Of a DNA stretch of 42,577 nucleotides, positions 25,948-33,864 are shown one piece after another. Position 1 is the stretch's first letter. Each line of letters opens with the position of its first letter. The position numbers and the translations under genes are program-made. The notes beneath the pieces were generated by a model. That model was not told the DNA's origin. It saw only the letters and a list, made by a program, of their open reading frames with translations, and ran no database searches. The stretch comes from an uncultured Opitutales bacterium (lineage in GTDB: Bacteria > Verrucomicrobiota > Verrucomicrobiia > Opitutales > Intestinicryptomonadaceae). The stretch lies in assembly GCA_900545715.1 (NCBI GenBank), contig URAJ01000019.1:1-42577 (forward strand), given 5' to 3'.

Positions 25948-26958
25948 TTACGGGATAATCTTTCGCGACAGTTCCCTAAAAATATTCCGCGCCCCTTCCG
26001 AAATATCGCGGGTGTGAAGCGACTTGTCTATCGGAATCCGCGCGAGAATTTCAGTGCCGAGCTTTTTTGCGGCATCGTCGGCGTAGCCTTCTCCGAATAT
26101 GTATTCGCGCGTGCCATCGGGCATTTGCAAGTATGCCATATTTTCGATAACGCCGAGAATCTTTACGCCGCTCTTTTCGAACGCCGCAGCTCCCCTTACC
26201 GCCGTTGTCGCGGCAAGCTCGTTCGGAGTAGTCACTATCGCGACGCCGTCGATAGGTATGGTTTGTATTACGCTCAAAACGGCGTCTCCCGTCCCCGGGG
26301 GAAGGTCGAGAACCATTGCGTCGAGCTCTCCCCACTCGACTTCCCCCGCAAATTGTTTTATTGCGCTCGTCACCATCGGCCCGCGCCACAGCAGCGGCTG
26401 GGAGTCGTCAACGAGCATTCCCATGGATATTGTCTTAATTCCGTCCATCTGAGGGGGAATTATTTTTTGCTGGGCGTTTACTGACGGAAAGACTTTTTCG
26501 CCGAATAGAATAGTTGCGCTCGGCCCGTGGATATCGCAGTCCATAAGCCCGACTTTCGCGCTGCCGCCTATCGAGAATCTCTCCGCCAGGGCTCTGGCGA
26601 GATTTACAGCCACTGTGCTTTTGCCTACCCCCCCCTTGCCGGAGGCAACCGCTATCGTAAATTTTGCGCCCAACATTCCCTCAGGGGAGCTCTCCGCGTG
26701 GACGGGCTGCTTCTTGGAAGGATCCTCCGCGAGCAGCGACACATTGAATTCGCAATCCGGAAATTTTTTAGACAGCTCATGCGCTGAATCCGATACCACT
26801 TTTTTTGCGGTGTCTTCGGCGCCGCCTGTGAATATTTTTATTTCTGCTTTTTTGCCGTCGATTTTAACGTATTTTACCATGCCGAACGACACTATGTCTT
26901 TGCTGTAAGGCGGATATTTTACGGCTTTCAGGGCGTCGAGTATTTCTTCTTTTGTCAT
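25948..26958 (-). CDS. Mrp/ApbC-type P-loop ATPase, iron-sulfur carrier family
   Basis: Mrp/ApbC proteins are dimeric deviant-Walker ATPases thought to carry [4Fe-4S] clusters to target proteins. The 336-residue product has an N-terminal MIP18-type domain (about 1-80) and a MinD-like ATPase with GKGGVGKST at 108-116 (K113), DCDIHGPS near 140-147 and DLPPGTGD near 218-225. The C-terminal CxxC that holds the bridging cluster is not there: after ENMAYL the sequence reads QMPDGT, and the protein has only two cysteines, C69 and C141. ATG at 26958 is used since it overlaps the ruvA stop (ATGA); a longer frame is only arginine-rich shadow of ruvA. Confidence 0.92.
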   Translation of the reverse strand: MTKEEILDALKAVKYPPYSKDIVSFGMVKYVKIDGKKAEIKIFTGGAEDTAKKVVSDSAHELSKKFPDCEFNVSLLAEDPSKKQPVHAESSPEGMLGAKFTIAVASGKGGVGKSTVAVNLARALAERFSIGGSAKVGLMDCDIHGPSATILFGEKVFPSVNAQQKIIPPQMDGIKTISMGMLVDDSQPLLWRGPMVTSAIKQFAGEVEWGELDAMVLDLPPGTGDAVLSVIQTIPIDGVAIVTTPNELAATTAVRGAAAFEKSGVKILGVIENMAYLQMPDGTREYIFGEGYADDAAKKLGTEILARIPIDKSLHTRDISEGARNIFRELSRKIIP

Positions 26959-27551
26959 TTTGCGGATAGGGATAGTTTTATTAATTCTTCTGCGTTTGCG
27001 TCTTCGCCGAGCTTTGCAACGGCGAGCCTTACAGCCTTGTCGGCGTCGGCGGGTTTTACGCCGAGTGCTACGAGCGCCGAGAGCGCGTCCGAGACGTTTG
27101 TCGGCGATGACGGGTTGTAGGGCAGGGGCGCGGAGCTTCCAGCGGAGGCGCCGAGGGCTTCGCGCAGTTCGAGCACGAGGCGTTCGGCGGTCTTTTTCCC
27201 GATGCCCGGGCACTTTGAAAGCAAAGATACGTCGCCCGCGGCGATTGCGCTTTTAAGAGAAGTCGACGACATTCTGCTTAGCATATTTAGCGCGATTTTA
27301 GGGCCTATACCGGACACTTTTTCTACGAGCACCGCGAAGAAATCCCTGTCGGTCTCCGTAGCGAATCCGTATAGGGTTTGCGAGTCTTCGCGGTAAACTG
27401 CGAATGTGTGCAGAAAAGTTTCCGAACCTAATTTGGGGAGTTTTTCGGCGGTTGTGATGGGTATATTTACCCCGTAATAAACGCCGCCCACGTCGAGGAC
27501 AGCGCTCAATGGGGAACTTTTTACAAGCTTTCCTCTTAGAGCTACAATCAT
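26955..27551 (-). CDS. ruvA: Holliday junction branch migration protein RuvA
   Basis: RuvA binds four-way junctions and loads the RuvB motor during recombination and repair. The 198-residue product has the N-terminal OB fold (MIVALRGKLV start, DVGGVYYGV), the tandem helix-hairpin-helix region (VSGIGPKIALNMLS and CPGIGKKTAERLVLELRE), and a C-terminal RuvB-contact domain (ALSALVALGVKPADADKAV). Length and domain order are normal. ruvB and ruvC are not in the window. Its stop overlaps the start of the Mrp ATPase gene. Confidence 0.96.
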   Translation of the reverse strand: MIVALRGKLVKSSPLSAVLDVGGVYYGVNIPITTAEKLPKLGSETFLHTFAVYREDSQTLYGFATETDRDFFAVLVEKVSGIGPKIALNMLSRMSSTSLKSAIAAGDVSLLSKCPGIGKKTAERLVLELREALGASAGSSAPLPYNPSSPTNVSDALSALVALGVKPADADKAVRLAVAKLGEDANAEELIKLSLSAK

Positions 27552-28056
27552 GGTAAAAAAATATTTCGACCTTTAAATAATATCGGCTCTTTATTTTTAC
27601 AAGTTATAAAATTAAGCGCCTGAGCCCGCGCGGGCTGACGGTAATTGGCATTGACAGCGCAATGCCAGTTCCCGTTCCAATGCAATGCCGATTGTTGAGT
27701 GGCTTTTACGTTGGCGCAAATCTGGGACGATTGTTTTTAGATTGTGGTGATTGCGCGCGCCGCATAATTTGCGCGCTGTTTCTAATTCCGTTGTTTTCTT
27801 CTCATCTTGCCTCTTTATGCCGAAAAAAGCGGGCGGGACTTTCCTATGTAAATTTTTTAATTCTGCAAAGACGGACTTTAAAAAAGGGGGATTGGTTTTA
27901 CACTTCCTTTTATGTTGCCGCTTGGGTGTGCCGGCAAGATATTCCGTTGCCCGCGCTATTTTGAAATCCTCAAACCGGCGCGGCTTGGCTAAAACAGATT
28001 CCGCGCAGAGTGTAAATAATGAGTCCCAAAAAAGTATCCGCTATTTTTTTAATATA
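27552..28056. other. Intergenic region upstream of ruvA with inverted repeats, no gene seen
   Basis: Two symmetrical elements lie 70-115 nt ahead of ruvA: a perfect 14-bp palindrome AGCCCGCGCGGGCT at 27623-27636, and an 8-bp stem TGGCATTG/CAATGCCA with a 6-nt loop at 27646-27667. Open frames on the plus strand here lack homology that I recognise and have no ribosome site. Confidence 0.5.
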
Positions 28057-28097
28057 TAAAAAAGGACACCGCCTTGAAGTATCCTTCAAAGGCGGTG
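28057..28097 (-). terminator. Terminator of the opp operon
   Basis: Read on the minus strand, CACCGCCTTTGAAG and CTTCAAGGCGGTG form a 13-bp stem with one bulged base and a 4-nt loop, followed by GTCC and then six T. It lies about 120 nt after the flavoprotein stop at 28215, with no other gene between, and so ends the eight-gene minus-strand operon. Confidence 0.8.
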
Positions 28098-28214
28098 CAT
28101 ATTATACATATGATGGGGGAGGAAATTTTTTATGTACGTATATTCGTATGTTTTTATTTTTTATGCAAGAAAATTTTTAATTTTTTTCAATATCATTATC
28201 AATGAGTTGTGATT

Positions 28215-29627
28215 TTAGATGTTTTTTTGTGCGATTTTTTTTATCGAATCGGCGCAAATTTTTGCCGTAGTCCATGCCGCTTGCAAGTTGAACCCTCCGG
28301 TGATTCCGTCTATGTCCATACATTCTCCCGCGAAAAACAATGTAGGCTCTCCTTTTAAAGAGAATGTTTTTGAGTCCACACACTCGCATTTTAACCCTCC
28401 GCATGTGGTAAATTCGCCCTTGTGCGAGGATTTCCCGACAGCCTCCATTTTGTCGTTTTTAAGCGCGTTTTTTAGTGCGGCTTCGTCGCCTTTTGAAAAG
28501 TTTGACCACACTCTGCCGTACACTCCCGCCTTCGCGCACAAGTATTCCCACAGCCCGCGCGGAATGTCAAATAGCGGCGTGTTGCCCACAAACTTTTTCG
28601 GGTTATTTTTGCGCGCGGATAAAATTGCGGATTTAAAGTCTTCGTCGCCGACCGGCGCAATCCAATTTACTGTTATTGGAAACTTGTATGCACATTCCGC
28701 AAAAGCCCGCGCGCCAAAAGCGGACAATTTTAGGACTGCCGGCCCCCCAAGCCCAAACATTGTCAAGAGCATCGCTCCGCGCGCTGAAAACTCTCCGGAA
28801 GGCGTCTGCGCCCTTATTTCTGCGTCGGCAACAGACGCTCCTGACATATCCCGCCACTTTGCGTCGGACGCGCGGTCTGTTTTTAAAGCAAAGAGAGACG
28901 GCACGGGCGGCGAAAATTCCCCGCCGAGTTTTTCTATGCTTTCTTTGAGCTTTTTGCTCCAAGTCCCGCCAATTGCAAATAAAACGAAATCTGCTGCAAC
29001 GATATTGCGCGCGCCTTCACCCGATTGCTTGTGCTCGCCTTCGCTTGGTTGCTCTCCGCGCGCTTTATTCGGTTTCGCGCAGACCGCTTCCATAGGTGCT
29101 GTGTCGCACCCGCAGCCCGAAAAATCCGCAATGTCCGTGCCGCGCCTCGGAACGTTTCCGCGCGAACCCCTTCCAAATTCGTCTATATATGTAATATTCC
29201 ACCGCCCGTCGGAAGTTTTCTCGACCGATTCCACGCCCGCTCCGCAAATAAGCCGCGCTTTTTTTGCAGCCCGCTCAAGCGCGCCTGCAATCGTGCGGGA
29301 GTCGTTCGATACGGGAAATACCCTTCCGCAATCCTCAACTTTGGATTCTACTCCAAGCGTTTTAAAAAATTCGCGGGTCTTTGCGCAGCCGTACCCCATA
29401 AGCGGCTTCCTCAAAAATCCCGCCCCGCGCGGATAAAAAGCTTTTGGGTTTCCGCCGTCGATTTCCGTGTTTGTAAAATTGCACCTGCCGCCGCCCGACA
29501 GAATAACTTTCTTTAACGGTGAATTTGTCCGCTCCAAAATTACGGCTTCGACGCCTTCCGCATCGCGAAGGTTCGCCGCGCAAAACATTCCAGCTGCTCC
29601 CGCGCCAATTATCGCCACCGTCTTCAT
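28215..29627 (-). CDS. BaiN/HI0933-family FAD-dependent oxidoreductase
   Basis: This is a flavoprotein of the HI0933/BaiN/RdsA family, whose cellular substrates are mostly unknown. In the 470-residue product the FAD-binding GxGxxG is GAGAAGMFCA (8-17), the family hallmark LSGGGRCNFTN is at 43-53, and the C-terminal FAD motif is GITGGFNLQAAW. Residues about 150-208 are a glycine-, cysteine- and charge-rich stretch that seems inserted in the usual domain. ATG at 29627 overlaps the oppC stop (ATGA). Being the last gene of the opp operon, it may act on an imported compound; that is inference. Confidence 0.9.
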   Translation of the reverse strand: MKTVAIIGAGAAGMFCAANLRDAEGVEAVILERTNSPLKKVILSGGGRCNFTNTEIDGGNPKAFYPRGAGFLRKPLMGYGCAKTREFFKTLGVESKVEDCGRVFPVSNDSRTIAGALERAAKKARLICGAGVESVEKTSDGRWNITYIDEFGRGSRGNVPRRGTDIADFSGCGCDTAPMEAVCAKPNKARGEQPSEGEHKQSGEGARNIVAADFVLFAIGGTWSKKLKESIEKLGGEFSPPVPSLFALKTDRASDAKWRDMSGASVADAEIRAQTPSGEFSARGAMLLTMFGLGGPAVLKLSAFGARAFAECAYKFPITVNWIAPVGDEDFKSAILSARKNNPKKFVGNTPLFDIPRGLWEYLCAKAGVYGRVWSNFSKGDEAALKNALKNDKMEAVGKSSHKGEFTTCGGLKCECVDSKTFSLKGEPTLFFAGECMDIDGITGGFNLQAAWTTAKICADSIKKIAQKNI

Positions 29628-30502
29628 TCGTCGGAACCTCTCGAAAGCGCTTCGCCTATCCTGTTGAGGGCAAACAGAGTCAGGCTGAAAAACAGGGCGG
29701 GAAATATAAGCATCCACGGGGCGTCTTCCATATATTCTGCCCCGTCCTTTATAAGCGCGCCCCACGACGGAAGCGGTGCTTGGACTCCGAGCCCGAGAAA
29801 ACTTAAAAACGATTCCAAAAGCATTACGCTCGGAACTGTAAGCGCCGCGCAAACGAGTATCGGCGCCGATATGTTCGGCAATATGTGCCGCATTACTATC
29901 CCAAACTTGCTTTCGCCGAGTGCTGTTGCCGCTTCAACATACGCCCTCGATTTTACGTCGAGAGCGCATGCCCTGACTATCCTCGCCATAGTGAGCCATT
30001 CAACGGCGCCGATTGCCGCGAATATGAGCCATACCGACCTTCCAAATACAACCGTCAGCAAAATTACAAATATTGTGAAGGGCAGGGAGTACGCGATATC
30101 GACAATCCTCATCATTACCGAATCCGTCCTCCCCCCGCACATCGCCGAGACAACCCCGTATGATACGCCGATTACCGCCGCAACGAGAGTTGCAAGAGCC
30201 CCCACTGCGAACGAAACCCTCCCCCCGTACAATATGCGCGAGAGCAAGTCGCGCCCGAGCATATCCGTTCCGAATGGGTGTTCGAGCGACGGCGCGGACG
30301 CCCCAAGCGCGAGGTCTTGTGCGTCGTATCCGTACGGGGCGAGAATTGGGGCCGCTATGCACGCCGCCGCCGCGAGAATTACAAACAGCGCGCATGCGAG
30401 CGAAAGTTTGTCGCCCAGCAAAATTTCCGCCGCTTTCGCCCGCCAAGATGCGGCGCTTTTTGAGGCTTTTATTGCCCCCGATTTTTCCCCGCCTCCGCTC
30501 AT
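29624..30502 (-). CDS. oppC: Oligopeptide ABC transporter permease OppC
   Basis: This is the second membrane subunit of a peptide ABC importer. The 292-residue product has an N-terminal cytoplasmic segment, the OppC-specific periplasmic part (APYGYDAQDL then HPFGTDMLGRDLLSR) and a permease core with the EAA loop YVEAATALGESKFGIVMRHI, which contacts the ATPases. ATG at 30502 overlaps the oppB stop; longer frames upstream are oppB shadow. The usual partner order B then C is kept. Confidence 0.94.
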   Translation of the reverse strand: MSGGGEKSGAIKASKSAASWRAKAAEILLGDKLSLACALFVILAAAACIAAPILAPYGYDAQDLALGASAPSLEHPFGTDMLGRDLLSRILYGGRVSFAVGALATLVAAVIGVSYGVVSAMCGGRTDSVMMRIVDIAYSLPFTIFVILLTVVFGRSVWLIFAAIGAVEWLTMARIVRACALDVKSRAYVEAATALGESKFGIVMRHILPNISAPILVCAALTVPSVMLLESFLSFLGLGVQAPLPSWGALIKDGAEYMEDAPWMLIFPALFFSLTLFALNRIGEALSRGSDE

Positions 30503-31419
30503 TTTTTCATTTCTCCGGCTATTCGCGGATTTACCGCCGCGAGCGCAATGTCGGACAGCAGGTTGAATAAGAGTATGAATACGGCGTAAAGCATTACGCA
30601 GCCCATAATCATAGTGTAGTCGTTGTCGAGGGCGCTCGAAATAAAGAACCGCCCGAGCCCCGGTATCTGGAAGATTGTCTCCACCACAAATGAGCCCGTC
30701 ATAAGCCCTGCGGCGGCCGGGCCGAGGTATGCTATGGCGGGGGCAATCGCGTTGCGGAGAACGTGGGCAAAAAGGATTCTCGCCTCCCCCGCGCCTTTTG
30801 CGCGCGCGGTACGCACATACGGAAGCTTCATTTGGCGGCGGACGGAGTTGCCCGTAAGGCGCGCTATCCATGCGGCGTAGAAAAACGCGAGCGTGACCGA
30901 CGGCAATACGGCGTCCGAAAAGGACTCCCAACCCATCGAGTTGAACATTTTAAGGTTTGTTGAAAATATCAAAATTAGTATGGGGCCAAGTACAAACGCA
31001 GGAAGGCATATTCCCAAAAGCCCCGCGCCGTATATGAATGCCGCAGCCCCCCCTCGGGCCGCCGCGGCGAGCCCGAGGCAAACGCCGAATACCGTTGCCA
31101 ATAAAAGTGCGTATGCCCCCAATTCGAGCGAAACCGCCGCCTTCTCCCTGAGTATTTCCGACACTTTCCAGCCGTCGTACTTATAGCTTGGCCCCAATTC
31201 CCCGCGGGCGAGATTGCCGAGAAATTTAAAATACTGCTTTGCGATAGGCTCGTCCAGTCCGTAGTAAGCGTTTAGCGCCTTAATCGTCTCTTCCGACACG
31301 GGTCTTTCGCGGTCGAACGGCCCGCCCGGCACGAACCTTACCATAAAAAATACGGCCGTCACAATTATCAGGAAAACGGGGACAGCTTCGCATATTCTCT
31401 TTAAAATGTATTTTGTCAT
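30499..31419 (-). CDS. oppB: Oligopeptide ABC transporter permease OppB
   Basis: This is the first membrane subunit of the peptide importer. The 306-residue product begins MTKYILKRICEAVPVFLIIV, the typical OppB/DppB first helix, followed by VRFVPGGPFD and, near the end of the core, the EAA loop YVRTARAKGAGEARILFAHV. About six membrane segments are visible. Start and stop both overlap neighbours by ATGA (oppA and oppC), which implies tight coupling of subunit production. Confidence 0.94.
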   Translation of the reverse strand: MTKYILKRICEAVPVFLIIVTAVFFMVRFVPGGPFDRERPVSEETIKALNAYYGLDEPIAKQYFKFLGNLARGELGPSYKYDGWKVSEILREKAAVSLELGAYALLLATVFGVCLGLAAAARGGAAAFIYGAGLLGICLPAFVLGPILILIFSTNLKMFNSMGWESFSDAVLPSVTLAFFYAAWIARLTGNSVRRQMKLPYVRTARAKGAGEARILFAHVLRNAIAPAIAYLGPAAAGLMTGSFVVETIFQIPGLGRFFISSALDNDYTMIMGCVMLYAVFILLFNLLSDIALAAVNPRIAGEMKK

Positions 31420-33056
31420 TTGGCGGAGGCGTCGAGGCTGACGCCGAGAAAATTGTGGTAGTCGAGAGGGTTTGAATCCCACCCGCGAATTTGCGGAGAT
31501 ATCAGATAGGAGCGCGAGTAGAAATATACAGGGATAAGGGCGGCGTCGGCAAGGAGGACGCCTTCGGCCTCGGCAAGCTTCCTGTTGCGCGCCGACTTAT
31601 CGGCGGCGTTTGATGCGTCGTCGCAAAGCTTGTCGAAGCGCGCGTTCGAGTAGCGGCTATGGTTTAGCCCGCTGTCCGATACGAAGTTTGAAAGGAAGCT
31701 TTCCGGGTCGGCGAAGTCCGCAACCCAGCTTGAGCGCGCCACGCAGAAGTCTCCGCTGCGCCTCGCCGCGAGATACGCTGGCCACGAAAGATTGTAAAGC
31801 TCGGCGTCAACGCCGAGGTTTTTTTTCCACATATTTGCGATTGCCTCTGCAATCGGCTTGTGCTGCTCCGACGTATTGTAGGTTATCGTTATTTTTCCGA
31901 GTCCCCTTCCGCCTGGGTATCCGGCGTCTGCGAGCAGTTTGCGCGCGGCGGCCGCGTCTTCGCGCACCATAAATTCCGGAGGGGTAGAGTATGTTCCGCA
32001 GTTCGGCGGCACGAACGAGAATGCGGGGGTTTGGCCGCCTTTCAGTATGCCGTCGATAATTGCCTTGCGGTCAATCGCCATGGAGAGAGCTTTTCTTACA
32101 AGGGGGTTGTCGAGCGGTGGGCGGCTTGAATTTAGCATGTAATAGTAAACGCCAAGCCACGGGTCGGCGCGCAGGCATTTAGGAAAATTTTTCTTCGTGT
32201 GTTCTATGCGCGCGGGCGACACCGACTCTGTAATATGGAGCTGCCCGGAGCGGAACGCGCGGTCTTCCGTATTTATGTTCGATATCGGGAAGAAATCCAC
32301 ACCGTTTAATTTTAGCATTTTAGCCGCGCGGAAATGCGGGTTGCGCCGCAGGGAGACCCTGTCGTTGATTCTCCATTCCGCGAGAGTGAACGGGCCGTTT
32401 GATACCATATTCCCGGGGCGCGTCCAGACCGAGTTCCGCCTGTCGCAAGCCCCGAATTTTTCGAGCGTTTTTTGCGGGAGCGGAAAGAACGCATTGTGGC
32501 AGAGCATCGAGAGAAAGTGCGGCGTCGGCCTTTCGAGCTCTACGACGAGAGTTCCGTCGCCTTCTGCGCGCGCCCCGAGCTTTGCCGTATCCTTCTCAAT
32601 GCCCGCGCGGATTTTTTCGGCGTTTTTTATGGGCGCGAAAAGCGAAGAATATTCGCTGCCAATTTGCGGAAGCAGCGCCCTGCGCCATGCGAATACGAAG
32701 TCATTGGCGGTGACTTTCGAGCCGTCCGACCACTTTGCGTTTTCGTCGAGCCTGAAAGTATATTTTTTACCGCCGTCGGAAATCTCCCAGGACTTCGCCG
32801 TGGCGGGCTTTGGTTCGAGCGTTTTTGTGTCGGCGCACACGAGGCCCTCAAAGAGTCCTGAGAGGATTTTGAACTCCCCGAAGCCCGTTGCGAGCGACGG
32901 GTCGAGCGTCGCCGGATCCGCGCCGTTGCCGACGAGCAAAATGCCCTTTTCAGCGGCGATTTCCGCTGCGGGGCGGCTCTGCCAGCAAGCGCATAGCGAG
33001 CACGTGGCCGCTGTCGCAGATAGAAGGCGGAATATGTATGTAAAAGCGCGCGGCAT
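31416..33056 (-). CDS. oppA: Oligopeptide-binding lipoprotein OppA (SBP family 5)
   Basis: This substrate-binding protein delivers peptides to OppBC. The 546-residue product has a lipoprotein signal with lipobox LCAC (modified cysteine at residue 24). The mature part has the family-5 core: ADPATLDPSLATGFGE, LSGLFEGLV, a WSDGSKVTANDFVFAWRRAL motif, and LSMAIDRKAIIDGIL. Similarity along the length suggests binding of oligopeptides, but dipeptides, murein peptides or other solutes are possible in this family. It lies 1 nt after the oppF stop. Confidence 0.93.
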   Translation of the reverse strand: MPRAFTYIFRLLSATAATCSLCACWQSRPAAEIAAEKGILLVGNGADPATLDPSLATGFGEFKILSGLFEGLVCADTKTLEPKPATAKSWEISDGGKKYTFRLDENAKWSDGSKVTANDFVFAWRRALLPQIGSEYSSLFAPIKNAEKIRAGIEKDTAKLGARAEGDGTLVVELERPTPHFLSMLCHNAFFPLPQKTLEKFGACDRRNSVWTRPGNMVSNGPFTLAEWRINDRVSLRRNPHFRAAKMLKLNGVDFFPISNINTEDRAFRSGQLHITESVSPARIEHTKKNFPKCLRADPWLGVYYYMLNSSRPPLDNPLVRKALSMAIDRKAIIDGILKGGQTPAFSFVPPNCGTYSTPPEFMVREDAAAARKLLADAGYPGGRGLGKITITYNTSEQHKPIAEAIANMWKKNLGVDAELYNLSWPAYLAARRSGDFCVARSSWVADFADPESFLSNFVSDSGLNHSRYSNARFDKLCDDASNAADKSARNRKLAEAEGVLLADAALIPVYFYSRSYLISPQIRGWDSNPLDYHNFLGVSLDASAK

Positions 33057-33057
33057 T

Positions 33058-33864
33058 TTAAAATCTTGGGACGGAGGCTATCAGTTCCTTTGTGTACGGG
33101 TGCTTCGGATTTTTACATACTTCTTCGGCACCGCCCGTTTCGACTATTTTGCCGCGCGTCATTACCATTATTCTGTCGCTCAGATATTCAACTACCGCTA
33201 TATCGTGCGCAATAAAGAGCATTGCTATGCCAAACTTAGCCCGCAAATCCTCCAACAGATTTACTATCTGCGCCTGTACGGAGACGTCGAGTGCGCTTAC
33301 GGGCTCGTCGCATATTACGAATTCGGGCTCGACCGCGAGCGCCCTTGCTATGCCGATGCGCTGTCTTTGCCCGCCGGAAAATTCGTGGGGGTACCTTTGC
33401 ATGTGGTCGGGGGAAAGCCCGACGGTTTCGAGAAGCTCGGCTACGCGGTCGCGCCTCTGGGAGCGCGTCATTTGCCTAAAATGTATGCCGAGGGGCTCGG
33501 ATATTATCTGCAAGACGTTCATACGCGGATTTAGCGAGTTGAACGGGTCTTGAAATATCATCTGTATTTTTTTTCGGTAGGGCATGAAGTCGGCGTTCGG
33601 CAAATCCGAGATTTTCTTGCCCTCGTAAAAAATTTCACCGCCCGAAATCGGAGCGAGCCTTATGATTGAGCGCCCGGTAGTCGTTTTGCCCGAGCCGCTC
33701 TCGCCGACTAACCCGACAATCTCCCTCCTTCCTACGCTAAAGCTTACGCCGTCCACGGCATTGAAAAATTTTTTCGCGCGGGAGAACACACCCCCGCCTA
33801 TTCCGTAAGATACGCGCAGGTCGCGCACTTCAAGCAAAGGCGGCGTTTTTTCAGAGTTTTGCAT
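33058..33864 (-). CDS. oppF: Oligopeptide ABC transporter ATPase OppF, short form
   Basis: This is one of the two ATPases of the peptide importer. In the 268-residue product Walker A is GESGSGKTT (54-62), the signature is SGGQ (163-166), and Walker B ends in D186-E187. The protein ends at PKHPYTKELIASVPRF, so the C-terminal extension that most OppF/DppF proteins have, about 50 residues, is missing. Its start overlaps the oppD stop by 14 nt in another frame. Confidence 0.93.
   Translation of the reverse strand: MQNSEKTPPLLEVRDLRVSYGIGGGVFSRAKKFFNAVDGVSFSVGRREIVGLVGESGSGKTTTGRSIIRLAPISGGEIFYEGKKISDLPNADFMPYRKKIQMIFQDPFNSLNPRMNVLQIISEPLGIHFRQMTRSQRRDRVAELLETVGLSPDHMQRYPHEFSGGQRQRIGIARALAVEPEFVICDEPVSALDVSVQAQIVNLLEDLRAKFGIAMLFIAHDIAVVEYLSDRIMVMTRGKIVETGGAEEVCKNPKHPYTKELIASVPRF

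Noticed and set aside
27662..28059. Two overlapping plus-strand frames of about 100 codons upstream of ruvA
   Set aside because: Cys/Arg/Leu-rich composition of non-coding frames, no ribosome site, and the second runs into the opp terminator region.
28185..28202. Fur-box-like sequence TGATAATGATATTGA (minus strand)
   Set aside because: Only about 11 of 14 positions fit, the DNA is low-complexity AT, and it lies downstream of the operon rather than before a gene.
28219..29436. 405-codon plus-strand frame opposite the flavoprotein gene
   Set aside because: Serine/proline-rich shadow of the BaiN-family gene, which has all its family motifs on the minus strand.
32197..33534. 445-codon plus-strand frame opposite oppA/oppF
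   Set aside because: Spans two real genes in antisense, with no domain and no ribosome site; a shadow of GC-rich codon use.
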